From: Gymnogyps californianus
Taxonomy: Eukaryota; Chordata; Aves; Accipitriformes; Cathartidae
Reading direction: 5' to 3'
Assembly: GCF_018139145.2 (NCBI RefSeq)
Contig: NC_059481.1
Span: 3,832,368-3,896,367 of the forward strand
DNA length: 64,000 bases
Part shown: positions 17,766 through 28,799 of the stretch, piece by piece
Layout: each line of letters starts with the position of its first letter
Numbering within the stretch: the first letter of the stretch is position 1
Translations under genes and position numbers: made by a program
The notes under the pieces: model-generated
What the model saw: the letters and a program-made list of their open reading frames with translations, nothing else
Told to the model about the DNA's origin: nothing
Databases searched by the model: none

Positions 17766-17771
17766 TTTATT
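17766..17771 (-). terminator. TMEM266: TMEM266 polyadenylation signal AATAAA
   Basis: The plus-strand TTTATT here reads AATAAA on the - strand, 490 bp after the TMEM266 stop, and is followed by CA-rich sequence suited to cleavage. It lies about 200 bp from the ETFA signal on the opposite strand. Confidence 0.65.
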
Positions 17772-17888
17772 CCCATCCCCACTCCCTTCCCAGCTGCGCT
17801 CAGCTCCTCAGTAGGGTCGGGCCTGGGGGCCAGGCTGGGCCCAAGCTGTCCAGCAGCTGTGTCCTGCTCCCAGGCACCGTGGGTGTGT

Positions 17889-18150
17889 GCTGGCCCTGGA
17901 CTGGTGGAAGGTCCATGGTGCTCCCGGCCACTGTCGGGCTGGCCCTGGGCTGCTGGCAGGACAGGTCCTTAGTCTGTCCCCTCAGGAATGGTGGGTCCAT
18001 GTTGGCCTAAGACTCGTGGAAGGTCCCTTCCGCCCCAGAGGACGCCGTAGGTCCCAGCTAGCCCAGAGCTGGTGGCAGGGCAGGTCCGTCATGTGCCACG
18101 GGCAGTGGAGGGCAGAGGCGATGCTGGCTCGGCCCCAGGCTGGTGGCCAT
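17889..18150. repeat. Degenerate GC-rich minisatellite, unit about 50-65 bp
   Basis: A unit reading GCTGGCCCTGG, then CTGGTGGAAGGTCC or CTGGTGGCAGGGCAGGTCC, recurs with starts at 17,889, 17,938, 18,001, 18,057 and 18,123. Spacing is 49-66 bp. The copies are diverged but keep the same order of sub-motifs. It lies within the predicted TMEM266 3' UTR. Confidence 0.65.
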
Positions 18151-18260
18151 TGCAGGAGATGCCACAGGTTGCCTCCAGCACTGCCACCGCATCTGTGGCA
18201 GCCTCATGACCCAGCGCACTGAGTGTGTCCCGACAGCTGTCCCTGTTCCCCCAGCCTGTC

Positions 18261-18853
18261 CTATGCCTCAGGAACCCTGCCCAGCCGTGGCTCCGGGGGC
18301 CCCAGTGCCCCATACTTCTCATCAGTCATCGGGGCAGCCTGTGGGCAGTCCATGAGTGGCTTGAGCTGGAAGACATCGAGGCTGTCTTGGTTCCTGCGGT
18401 TGTAGACGCCGAGCCGGTGGCCCAGGTCAGGGCTGGCCCCCACGGAGCCCGCTGGGCTGGGCAGCTTCAGGTTGACGGGATCCAGCCCCTTCTGCGCCAG
18501 GCAGGCCTCTTCTGACAGGGACGACAGCAGCTCCTGCACCATGGCGTGGGCCACCCGTTGCCGGGTGGGCGCACGGTCAGCCCGCGGGCTGGCACCCGCC
18601 TCCGCAGCATCCTCGCAGGCCGTGCTGCAGTCCGGGGAGGAGCCCAGCGTCTGGCTGCTCTCGCTACAGGCCTGGGTGCCTGAGCTGACGGTCGACCGCG
18701 AGGCGCTGCCCGACGTGATGCTGGCGGACGTCCCGGTGCTGCCCAGGCGCATCGGCACCTCCACGGTGAAGAGGTCGGAAGAGATGTTGGGGCGATGGAC
18801 GTCGATGGCGGCGGTGGTGACCACGCAGATGGCTGCCTCGGGGACGCCGCTGT
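18261..18853 (-). CDS. TMEM266: TMEM266 last coding exon: cytoplasmic C-terminal tail and stop
   Basis: This exon encodes the last 196 residues and a TAG stop (18,261-18,263 on the plus strand). It starts in phase (AC completes an Asp codon), giving DSGVPEAAICVVTTAAIDVH, and ends RVPEA, as the human protein does. The region is a Ser/Thr-rich, low-complexity cytoplasmic tail. Conserved islands are VTTAAID, PNISSDLF, SSQTLGSS and a short amphipathic LLSSLSEEACLAQKGLDP. No enzymatic domain is visible. The exon is very GC-rich, in sharp contrast to the AT-rich array that begins 118 bp away. The acceptor CCCTGCAG has a good pyrimidine tract. A 137-residue frame on the opposite strand is only its shadow. 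Confidence 0.95.
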
Positions 18854-18970
18854 CTGCAGGGAACAGAGCACAGAGAGGCAGCTGAAAGCCCAGCCGGGCT
18901 GGCTGGCCAACGTGTGAGCCAGTCACCTTTCCAAAACCACCGCGCCTCTGCCCCCTCGAGTGTGTGCGAC

Positions 18971-21900
18971 ACCCCCTATACAGCTTTTTATGTATCTATT
19001 TCATACATAGATAAAATAGCTAGGTGTACGTATACCACACATTGCCCTTTATTTATGGAGCTTTTTCTGTATACATGTGTATAGATACACATCTTTATGG
19101 AGAGATACATGTATCTCTCCGTATGTATAAAATGGGCATATACATACATAAGTAATACCATATACCTCCAGCTGTGTGTACATATTATATAAAATACATA
19201 TGTGTGTATTATACAGATCTGTAATTACATATTTTCTAACTTCACGCCCCCACCTACCCCTTAATATATAAATATATGTATATTCTTCTGTGTATGTGTA
19301 TGGAAAGAGACAGCATGTATATAAAGTGGTATACATATATGAAAATATATCTATACATGAATGCATACCTCTCAACTCTTTTATTTATATAGCTTTTAAA
19401 ATACATATATCCCCCTGTGTCTAGATGCACACATCTTTTATATATGAGGGTGTATAGAGAAGGCTATTAATATATAAATAGTATTGCATACATGTACACA
19501 CATATATGTGTATATACATATATATACACACACAGTCTCACACATAAACTCATTTTTATATACACTATATATAGCCTTATCCATCTAGATATGGGGAAGT
19601 GTGTGTGTATACATATACATGGAGCGCCATATATAATACATTATACCTGTAGATGTACAGAAATTCATTTGAGATAGATACATACACACACTATAGTACA
19701 TAGTCCCTAAATACATGTAATTATTGATTGTAAATTGAATACACACATGCTTACACATGTATACTTACCTTTATATGTAAATATATATTTTGCTCACTGT
19801 GTGCATATATGTGCAATACATATATATGGATATACATATATAATACATTGTACATATACTTGAGCACACGTCCATAGTATACGTAACACCTATTATACAT
19901 ATAAAACTATATATACACACATAGATACACACACCTTTTTATGTATCTCCATGTATATTATGGGGATGTACATCTATAAATAATACCATATACCAGCATA
20001 CATATACTATATATAATACATAGATATATACACAGTCTCACCCACACCCACCCCCCAATTTTATATACACAAAAATCTTTATATATAGATTTATCCATAT
20101 AGGTATGGGGAATGTGTGTATATCTGCCCCATATATAGAGAGTACATAATGTCTATATAATGCTTACCTTTTTTAATATATATATATATGTATAGCTCAC
20201 TGTGTGTATATACATGGGGATATATATTATACCTATACATGCACACACACACATAAAATTATGTGTGTATATGTATATACACAGACATGGTCACTCACAC
20301 CTCCCCCTCCTTTTCACCCATCTTTTTTAAACATATGTACACCTATAGAGTCATACATCTTTATATATAGCCATGCATATAATGGGAATGTATATTGAGG
20401 GATATACACAAAAATAATACTGTATACCTATATATGTACACACATACATATTTTTAATAGATTAATTTATGTGTGTATACAGTTGCACACATATATACAG
20501 ATTTTATATACACATCTTTATATATACATTTATCCATATTTATAGAATGTCTGTGTATGTAAGTATCCCCAGTTATACCTATATATGTACACACATTTTA
20601 ATATATTATATATAATACATATATGTATATATACATTTTCATGTATTTTCTAATATATATGTATATACACAGGCTTTCACATACCCACCCACATATATAC
20701 CTTTACATATATTTATACATATATAAAATAACTGTGTACGCACACATCTTTTTATATTTGTCTGCATACACACACGTAAACAGCTTTATATATACACACA
20801 CACAGGGATATACCTATATATGTATACACACAAACACACATAGTTTATATATAAAATATATACACAATACAGATTATACATAATACAGATGAAAAAGATA
20901 TGTATATATACAGACACAGTCTCTCACACCATTTAAAATATATATACAATTACCTAGTTTTTAAATAAAATATACACACACACATATACTTACCTTTTTT
21001 TTTCCTCCCCCTCTGTGTCTGTGTATATAGGGAATTTATATATAGGGCTATAGATATATAATACATTATACCTATACATGCACACAGAGATATATCCATA
21101 TGTAATACATATTAAAAATATATGTATATACAGTCACATACATTTTATACATATTACATAATAAATATAAAATAGGTATATACACAGTTTCACACATATA
21201 TCTCTCTATATAAATGTGTATTTATATATCCCCATGTATATATATGGGGAAAGACATATACATTATACCTATATATGTATAAACAACACACATACATACT
21301 TTATACTTACTATAGAATACATATAAAATCTATAAGTACATACAGACACACATCTTTTAATACATATTTATATATAACATATCTATGTATATGCAGTTAT
21401 ACACACACCCCTGTATGTATCTTTAGACTTACATATGTATGCACGCATATAGACATATCTATCTAATTACATATATTCATATATATGGCTATAGATATAC
21501 ATTATATCTACATACACATTCATATTTTATATATAATACATATAAAATACATATGTATATACACAATCATGCACAAACATCTTTATAGATCTTTACATAT
21601 ATATAGAAACATGTAGACATACATTCATATGCACATACACATATCTTAATATATAAATATATATCTCCATGTGTATATATGGGGATATACATAAGACATC
21701 ATACACATACATTCATATTTTATGTAAGACAGCATACATACAAAATATGTATGTATATACACAGACACTGTCACATATATATTTTTTTTTAACATATATA
21801 TTAAAAAAAGAAGATACCTCCCCATGCATATCAATGTAGGGATATATCTACAGGGATATATATAATACATTATACATATATATATATATATTTACAACCA

Positions 21901-22377
21901 TACAGTTACACACACATTTATTTATTCTTATGTTACATATACAGCTCTGTATCTCTCTGTGTATATACATAGGTACATTTTTTATGTCTAATATATATAC
22001 ACACATATATTCAGAGACCATCTCTCCTTCTCTCACACCCCCCACCCCTTTACATATCTTTATATATTTTGATATATTTAATATATTTAGATAAAATATC
22101 TACATATATGCACAGACACATCCTTATATAGATAGATGTATCTTTTTATATATGTCTATATTTCACTGTGTGTATACATACTATATATAGGGCTGTATAT
22201 ATGGGATATACGCATATAATACATTATATGTGTACACACATATATACATATCTTCTACATATATTATATGTAAATGCAGACACACTTTTTTTTTTAATAT
22301 ATCCCTATATATATATATGGGGATATACATATAAAATACATCATACCTACACACACCACCCCCACCCACCCCCTTTT

Positions 22378-22420
<43 letters not shown>

Positions 22421-22430
22421 GTTTTATATA
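18971..22430. repeat. 3.46-kb AT-rich satellite-like degenerate tandem array
   Basis: The whole stretch is built of alternating purine-pyrimidine blocks (TATATA, ACACAC, TGTGTA). A composite unit recurs about every 200 bp: a CACACAGTCTCACACA-like block, TTTATATACACATCTTTA, a TATATGGGGATATAC block, then ATACATTATACCTATATATG and ACACACA. The TATGGGG block is seen near 19,593, 19,962, 20,107, 20,216, 21,246, 21,681 and 22,319. The ATACATTATACC block is seen near 19,635, 20,228, 20,421, 20,573, 21,058, 21,258, 21,867, 22,216 and 22,337. All open frames in it are Tyr/Ile/His-rich artefacts of the repeat. Confidence 0.85.
22383..22417. repeat. (TA)17 dinucleotide run
   Basis: A pure TA run directly follows a T tract (22,374-22,383) and ends the AT-rich array. 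Next comes a G-rich CGGGGGCGGGGG block at 22,431. Confidence 0.95.
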
Positions 22431-22650
22431 CGGGGGCGGGGGCTGCATACACACCCCACCCGCCCAGCCTTGCTTACCATGAGCTTGCCTGTTCAGCCTC
22501 CAGGCAGCACGGGCAGCTCTGTGCCGGGCAGCCTGCACCCAGCCGCCCGGAGCCCCGCCAGGCCCCGCCGCCTCGGGCTGACCCGCCGAGCAGGGCCTGC
22601 CCAGCCCCCGGCCGCCTGCGGCGAGGCGGGGGGGACGTCCAGTTGAAGCC
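22431..22650. promoter_or_regulatory. CpG-rich patch (possible CpG island)
   Basis: About 220 bp are very GC-rich, with roughly 18 CpG dinucleotides by eye, set between the AT array and ordinary intron sequence. On the - strand it is open from about 22,787 and contains an ATG|GTAAGC donor-like site near 22,473-22,478. It could therefore be an internal promoter or alternative first exon of TMEM266. No TATA box or known promoter motif supports this. Confidence 0.35.
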
Positions 22651-23077
22651 TGACCTCCGGGCACAGACCGTGCCTGCCGCTGAGGTTCCTTACCGTTCCG
22701 TTTAACCTCTCTGAAAGGTTCCCCGCATGGTGCTGGCCTAACCGAACTCCCCACTTCTTTTCTCTTTCTTTTGCCCACGCTGTTCATACTCAGGTCCGTT
22801 TGAACCGCTCTGCAGCCTGGAGAGCCTAGCTAGGGGGAACTAACCTCTTCCAGATCTCCAAACTGTTACAAGTGTCTTCAGCAGGAGCAAACTTGGGGCC
22901 CTTCAACCTTTAGAGAATTACTATTTTGGTACAAAGTGCCATGGAGCAAACCAAGAGATGCCACGGTGGGTTTCATTTCCAGGACGGATCTACATCATTG
23001 TTCAGTCTCACCTGGTTTACAGCACACAGTGCAATGCAAAAATGCAGTTCACATGCACATTTTCAAGCAAAACTTAC

Positions 23078-23128
23078 CACTGCTAGGTTCATTGTAGTAT
23101 CGACTGATGTAATTATTCATGTCATCCT
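23078..23128 (-). CDS. TMEM266: TMEM266 coding exon (penultimate)
   Basis: This 51-bp exon encodes DDMNNYISRYYNEPSS, with split codons at both ends. It begins AG (completing a Glu codon) after a TTCTTTCAG acceptor and ends with the G of an Asp codon before a GTAAG donor. Human TMEM266 has a closely similar segment here (DDMNSYISQYYN). The phases fit both neighbouring exons exactly: 1 in, 1 out. This tyrosine-containing piece belongs to the cytoplasmic tail after the coiled coil; its function is unknown. Confidence 0.93.
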
Positions 23129-24258
23129 CTGAAAGAACAAAAAGGCAGTCATTAGAAGACCCCATGAAAGGCTCTCCTCTGCCCTCTATGCCCAGAGCAC
23201 CACCTTTTGTGTATTTTGAGGCCAGAAGACCAGGTGCAATTTGGCAACACGCTATCCACCCTGTGTTGCAGTTCTTTATGGCACCAGCCTGGGAATGAGG
23301 CATTCTGGGTTCCAAAAAGAACGTGCTCCGTGATCCTTCCAGAGACTGACGCGGGGCTGACCAGTTCCCAGGCCCATCTCCTCGCTGCTTGTGAAGACAA
23401 GTGTAACGCTGGCCTTTTTCTGGTCAGCAGGGCCCTCCCCTCCCACATACGGCACAAGGATAAAGCTTGTGTTTATCCTGACAGGCTGAACCGAGGGCAC
23501 CAGCGTAGACAGACCTACTTCTGCTGTACAGTTACACCACTGAGTTATCTCCTTCCACACGGCTACTCTTCAGAAGGGGAGGCACTGCGTTCCACTTGTG
23601 ACCTGAGCTGCCTTCTCGCTCACGTTAACGTTAGTCTCTCCCTGGCGAGACCCAGCACTCCTGGGAGAGCCCAAGCACCCTGCTCCCTACCAGTCTGCAG
23701 CCATCCCCTTATTCTGCCAAGGAGTTCTCCAGGTAGGGGCAGTGGGAGGGCAGGTTTTATTTCTCCTATAGGGATACTTCTATTTTCTTTCAATTTTTTT
23801 TTTTTTCATGTGGCCCAACACTGCTCCTCATTTTCATTTGCAATCCCCTCCTGAGACCTATGCGGTTGCCATGCTGAACAGCAATGACATAACCATTGCT
23901 CCTGAGCAGTTTCCCTGTGTTTCTGCACTCTCTTTCCTTTTAGTGTTTTTAACTTGTCCCTGTGAAACGCAGTTGACTTAAAAAAAGAGGAAACGATATC
24001 CAGTATGTTTCCAGAAGCATGGCTAGAACTTCCCCTGTTCCACCTTAGATGACATGGCCAATAAAAGCCACGCAACGAGTTTACCAAAACAAGCGGAAAT
24101 GCCTCTCCAACTCAGCACAAGCACTGCTGTGGGAAACAAAAACCAGAGCCAGACAAGCCAGCTCTCTAGCAGTTGTAAATCCATGTAGTTTTAATGTGTA
24201 AATCCCTACCTCTAAACTAATGTCTTCTTTTTTTCATTCAGAATGAATAGAGTCATTT

Positions 24259-24294
24259 TGTTGTATATTACATATGCATATGTAATATACAACA
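24259..24294. repeat. Perfect 36-bp palindrome
   Basis: Each strand reads the same 5'->3', with no spacer, centred between 24,276 and 24,277 on CATATG|CATATG. It extends from TGTTGTATATTACATATG to its exact complement and breaks at the next base pair on each side. Confidence 0.95.
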
Positions 24295-26910
24295 TAATAT
24301 TAACATTACATTATCTGTTGGCTTAACATATACTATAAAGATTTTTACAAGTCAAGGGTGTAGTACTACACTTGTAGTACATACATGAGAGCTCCACCTG
24401 AACTTCAATACTGGTAAGATAAAAATGAAGACATGACCACAAAAGGGAAAGCAGCAGCTATACAGATACACAGATTTTAGATGCTGCAGAAGACAGTGGG
24501 ACTTGCTGTTATCCTACAGAAAAGCAGAACATTTTACAGTCACTGACAAAGAAAATAACACAGACTCCTCTTGTTGCAATTCTGAGCAGAACGCAAATAT
24601 TGCTGCTAAGAAAACAGTACTGGCAATCCAGGAAGAATTTCAAGCTTACAAGCAGCCTGACCTGCCCAATTTGCGGTGTATCGTGTGCTCTAAAAGCATT
24701 CTCTCCTTTTAAGTGCTCTTTTTGATACCACGTTTCAGAAAACCATGCTCATCCCTTTGAGCCAGATTTCCTTCGTCCCCCTGGGCCTCTGCGGCTACAG
24801 TCCTGCCTTTTCACAGCACATTGCGGTTTGCAGGTGAAAGAAACAGATGTTTTCTGGGGAACGCTTTCTCCACACAACAAGACCCAAACCACTAAGCACT
24901 CTGTACCTGAAATAGCTGCACTCATAAGAAGGCAATCTAACCTGACACTGAAAGGCAACATGGTTGTTTTCCTGGTTTCATTGGATCTTAAAAGCTTTTT
25001 TGGCCCTTGTTGATCTTTAAATGCCTGCAGTCAGAGGTGTGCTTTGTGCTAATGTCTGAGTTTAAAAAAGAGGCCTCAGAGTAGCTCAAGGCAATGCCGC
25101 TGAATTAGGAGTACATTGCAAGGCTTTTCAGCTATCCGCTACTAAAATACACTTCATTTCAATCATGCATAATTTATACCTTAAATGCCGCCAAACCTGC
25201 CAGCCCGTATAGATACAGGTTCCTGTTCAGGCATGGAACTTTCAGCTACAGTCAGAAAATACCTGCATACCTGTATTTCTGGTAATGCACTTTCAGCGTA
25301 TTTAACTTCGAGTCTAATTCTAAGCAGAGAAATGAGGAAAACAGAACTACAGTTTGGCCTGGACGAGGGCATGTCCTGCATGTGGGAGTCGCCCCTCCTC
25401 ATCACCTGGCAAAAGCACATGGCCACGCTGTGCGATGAATGGGGGACTGGGGTGCTCTCATTTCCTTTGGCTCTCATTAAAGTCTGCCCCAGATGCCAAG
25501 ATGCTTTGCACCGAAGACAGAAAACAGCTTGGAAAAGTTATTTATCTGCTTTTCATGTCTTATGGCAAGGCTCAAGTCAAGTCTTCTTTAGGACTGCATA
25601 CATTTAGTGCCCTGGCCATCTGTCCGTCAACTAACAGAATGTACCAGGGTGCTATTTTCAAACCGATCCGTTGCTTTCAAACCAATTTAGCAAAGAGATA
25701 TAGACTACTCTTTATATAAGCAAAGGCCAGTGCCAAACACCTGAAAAGGAAATGTTGTCATGCACTCACTCAGATCCCTTTGAGTGGTGAGAAAAATCAC
25801 TGATTGTCCTGGCTGTGCGTGTGACCACTTGCACACAAGATTGGGAAAGCTACCTACTTACATGTTATTATGTGATGGCCTTATTAATGTCATTGTTTTA
25901 CATTGCTCATCTATTTATCTGTAAATAAAATGTATAGGTATAAATATATACACGTGCATTTGTATGTAAAATATAAAATACATATTTATATTTACCTTGA
26001 ATAGTTTCTTATGAATAAAACCCAATAAAGAATAATGGAATAACAGCAGCAGAATAAATATTTCAACAATAGATTAAGTTTCTGAATCATTACATTAAAG
26101 CAAACTGACAATTAACAAACTCATCTTAGTCATATGGGAGTCTCAGCTGCTTTGGGCGTAAAAGGCTATAAACAATTCCAGTTACCTCTCATTATATTCT
26201 ACATTGCTGAAAGCAAGGAGTTTACAAAAAATGGCACAAACATACAACTGAAAGCAACTATTTGTGCATATAAAACGTATACACAAATAAAAAGTACAGT
26301 ACTGCACATTACTATGGAACACTGCTTAAGTACTTCATGGTGATTTACAATGAGATGAAGTCCCTACTGCTCAGTATGTGCAGTCAAATGGGATCAGGAG
26401 TACAACTACATTTGCAGCTGGTGGCGTGTAGGAAGCTCGTATGAGCAAGGAGGGGAGACTAGCTTTTACAAGAGGGGCAGATTGCTTATATTATTTAAAT
26501 TCTACATACTGTTTTCTGCTGTCAGTGTATTTTAGTTTCAGCTCCAGAAAGGGCGTTGTCTTCAGAAATACTTCATAGTTTCCCTGGTTTTTTAAAAACT
26601 TTTTTTTTCTTATTTCTGCCATCTTGGAATGTTCAAGATCCAGAAGACTTATATTTCCTCCTTTCCTAGAAATAAACCCATCTCTTCAAATACACAGCCA
26701 TGTTACCTGCACTTCCTTTTCCAGAAGAGAAACTTTCCATTTAAAAGTCCTTAGCCATAACGATGCCCAGCTGGTATTTATAGTAAATTAAGGAACTGGC
26801 AGTAAGTAGAAAGAAAAAGCATTTACCTCTTATTTCCCCTGGAAATGGCAACCTTAGGAAAATGTCTGTGGATGGTGATTGGGATCCTCTTGCTAGATGC
26901 ACCAGGAGGA

Positions 26911-27032
26911 ATCGTAGACTCATAGAACCGTTTAGGTTGGAAAAGACCTTTAAGATAATCGAGGCCAACTGTAAACCTAACGCTGCCAAGTCCACCACTA
27001 AACCACGTCCCCCAGTGCCATGTCTACACGTA
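26911..27032 (-). mobile_element. CR1 LINE 3'-end fragment
   Basis: The stretch beginning CATAGAACCGTTTAGGTTGG, followed by AAAAGACCTTTAAGAT and AAGTCCACCACTAAACCA, is the reverse complement of a typical avian CR1 3' tail. The element's 3' end, with its degenerate ATTCTATGA-type terminus, lies at the low coordinate. It is truncated at its 5' end. Confidence 0.8.
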
Positions 27033-28222
27033 ATGACTGAAAGCCTTTACCCCCAGGAAATCTGGTGACAAATCTGGTGATGAAGATCCAATAGTTGTGA
27101 GCCGAGAAGGTAGAATGGGAAGAGCGAGGCAGCTCTTCCCCACGTGAAAACCCACCCTAACCTGTGGCGAACGAGGATGCTTCTACAATCTTCCCTGGAA
27201 AGCAAGAGCGGTGGGAAGCCGTGAGATATGCAGCAGCACTGTAGAGGTATTCAGCTGAGAGAAGGTTTTGCTGGGCAGAAGGAATGAGCAGACACAGGCT
27301 GTTTTCTATGGTCCATGAGCAATATTTGCTCAAGTAGTGTGGAGCGTGAATGACTGCCAAAACCATAGGACAAAACGAGGCACCTGGAACTGCTTCACCT
27401 ACTAGTGGAAGACGGCAACTACGCAACTGTAAGAAGTGAGGCAGCAGAGTAACGTGGGACCACAAATAGACGGCAGGGCTGACTCCAACATGATCAGGAC
27501 TTTTCACTAGACAGAAGGGAACGTCTGGTTGGGAAGGTTGCTCAGACTCCTACCTATCTCGCATAAAACCAAAACAGCCTTCCCTGACACTGTAACCAAC
27601 CTCTTCGGCAAGGCTGTAAGTGCAGTAAAGTCAAATCAAGAAGGGGAAACGAGTCCTATCTCTTAGCCTGCTACCCAAATCTCTGTTACTGAAAAAACGC
27701 GCGGTTCTTGGTCAGGATCTGTCTGACAGCTACTGGATTTTGTCTGAGGAAGGTTTTCAAATTATCTGCCTGTTCTTTTCCTGCAAGACTCAGAACACAC
27801 ACTAAAATGGTTCAGGGAGTAATAAACTATTTAGAGTACATCTGACCCAATCTCATCTGACCCAAGAGACAACGTTGTAATCTCTCTCTCCTGGCCCTAT
27901 AAAAACCTAATAAATTTGGTGAAACACATAAATGACATTCCACCCAAGGCAGATCTCTCTTTTAGTTCTATAATCCCTCAACAGTGACCTTTAATTGTTT
28001 CATCAATGACTTTAGTGAATGAGCCTGCAACCCCCCTGCATACAATAAATACCATTTGCACATCTTTTAGATTAGAGGCCTTAAAAAAGGGATTTCTTTT
28101 GAAATATTTCATTATTAAAGTATTTTACTCCATATTTTGATTGCCATTGATTGTACTGCCTTCTGTCTCTCAAAGCTGAATTTCCTGAACTGGAAGATTA
28201 TTTTTTCCGCTGTGTAGCCTCC

Positions 28223-28245
28223 CACTGAGGATGTGAGTCCTCAGA
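28223..28245. repeat. Left 23-bp direct repeat bounding the retroviral fragment
   Basis: This is identical to 28,777-28,799. The core has a 7-bp inverted repeat (CTGAGGA and TCCTCAG around TGTGAG). It may be a target-site duplication or a duplicated bit of the retroviral sequence. Confidence 0.85.
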
Positions 28246-28776
28246 CTCACCCCACAACAGGGGATGTGATATACAACTCAATGCCATGCTCTTTGGCCCA
28301 GGTGTCTATGAGGTTGTTTCAGAAATGAGTCCCATTGTCTGACTCAATTCTTTCTGGGGTACCGTGTTGCCATAAGACTTGCTTCTCAAGGCTCAGGATA
28401 GTGTTCCGGGCGGTGGCATGGGGCACGGGATATGTTTCCAGCCGTCCGGTGGTCGTTTCTACCATTGTAAGCACATGCTGCTTGCCATGGCGGGTTCGTG
28501 GTAGTGTGATATAATCAATCTGCCAGGCTTCCCCATATTGATATTTCAGCCATCGTCCCCTATACCAAAAAGGCTTTAGCCGCTTAGCTTATTTGATTAC
28601 AGTGCATGTTTCACATTCACGGATAACCTGTGCAATAGTGTCCATGGTCAAGTCCACCCCTTGATCACGAGCCCATCTATATGTTGCATCTCTTCCTTGA
28701 TGGCCTGAGGTGTCAGGAGCCCACCGAGCTATAAATAATTCACCCTTATGTTGCCAGTCCAGAGCCACCTGAGCAT
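28246..28776 (-). pseudogene. Endogenous retrovirus pol (integrase) fragment, inactive
   Basis: Read on the - strand, this 531-bp piece resembles the integrase part of an avian endogenous retrovirus pol. In order it shows the second half of the zinc-binding HHCC module (a Cys-x-x-Cys in ECETC), then the catalytic core with the first acidic residue in QIDYITL and the second in ESDNGTHF. The frame is broken by stops at 28,589-28,591 and 28,319-28,321. The piece ends before the third catalytic acidic residue, so it cannot encode a working enzyme. No LTR, gag, env, polypurine tract or poly(A) tail is seen nearby. It lies in the same sense as TMEM266. The integrase assignment is firm; the ERV family is not determined. 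Confidence 0.85.
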
Positions 28777-28799
28777 CACTGAGGATGTGAGTCCTCAGA
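28777..28799. repeat. Right 23-bp direct repeat bounding the retroviral fragment
   Basis: This is an exact copy of 28,223-28,245, at the 5' side of the retroviral fragment in its coding direction. Confidence 0.85.

Larger units (their letters stand above)
17750..18260 (-). other. TMEM266: TMEM266 3' untranslated region (inferred)
   Basis: This is the stretch from the TMEM266 stop to its first downstream AATAAA. It is GC-rich and contains a degenerate tandem repeat (17,889-18,150). Cleavage is expected near 17,745-17,755. If that signal were skipped, the next one (17,282-17,287) would give a transcript antisense to the ETFA last exon. Confidence 0.6.
18854..23077 (-). other. TMEM266: TMEM266 last intron, about 4.2 kb
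   Basis: This intron runs from the GTAAG donor at 23,077 to the acceptor at 18,854. It is filled mostly by the AT-rich tandem array (18,971-22,430) and a CpG-rich patch (22,431-22,650). No other gene is seen. Confidence 0.85.

Noticed and set aside
18472..18885. 137-codon + strand frame opposite the TMEM266 last exon
   Set aside because: It is the shadow of a GC-rich coding exon on the - strand.
19049..22482. Many Tyr/Ile/His/Thr-rich open frames
   Set aside because: All are direct translations of the TA/CA-rich tandem array and are not genes.
23207..23854. 215-codon + strand open frame
   Set aside because: It has no recognisable family, a low-complexity Phe-rich end from a poly-T tract, and lies antisense within a TMEM266 intron. 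Treated as chance.
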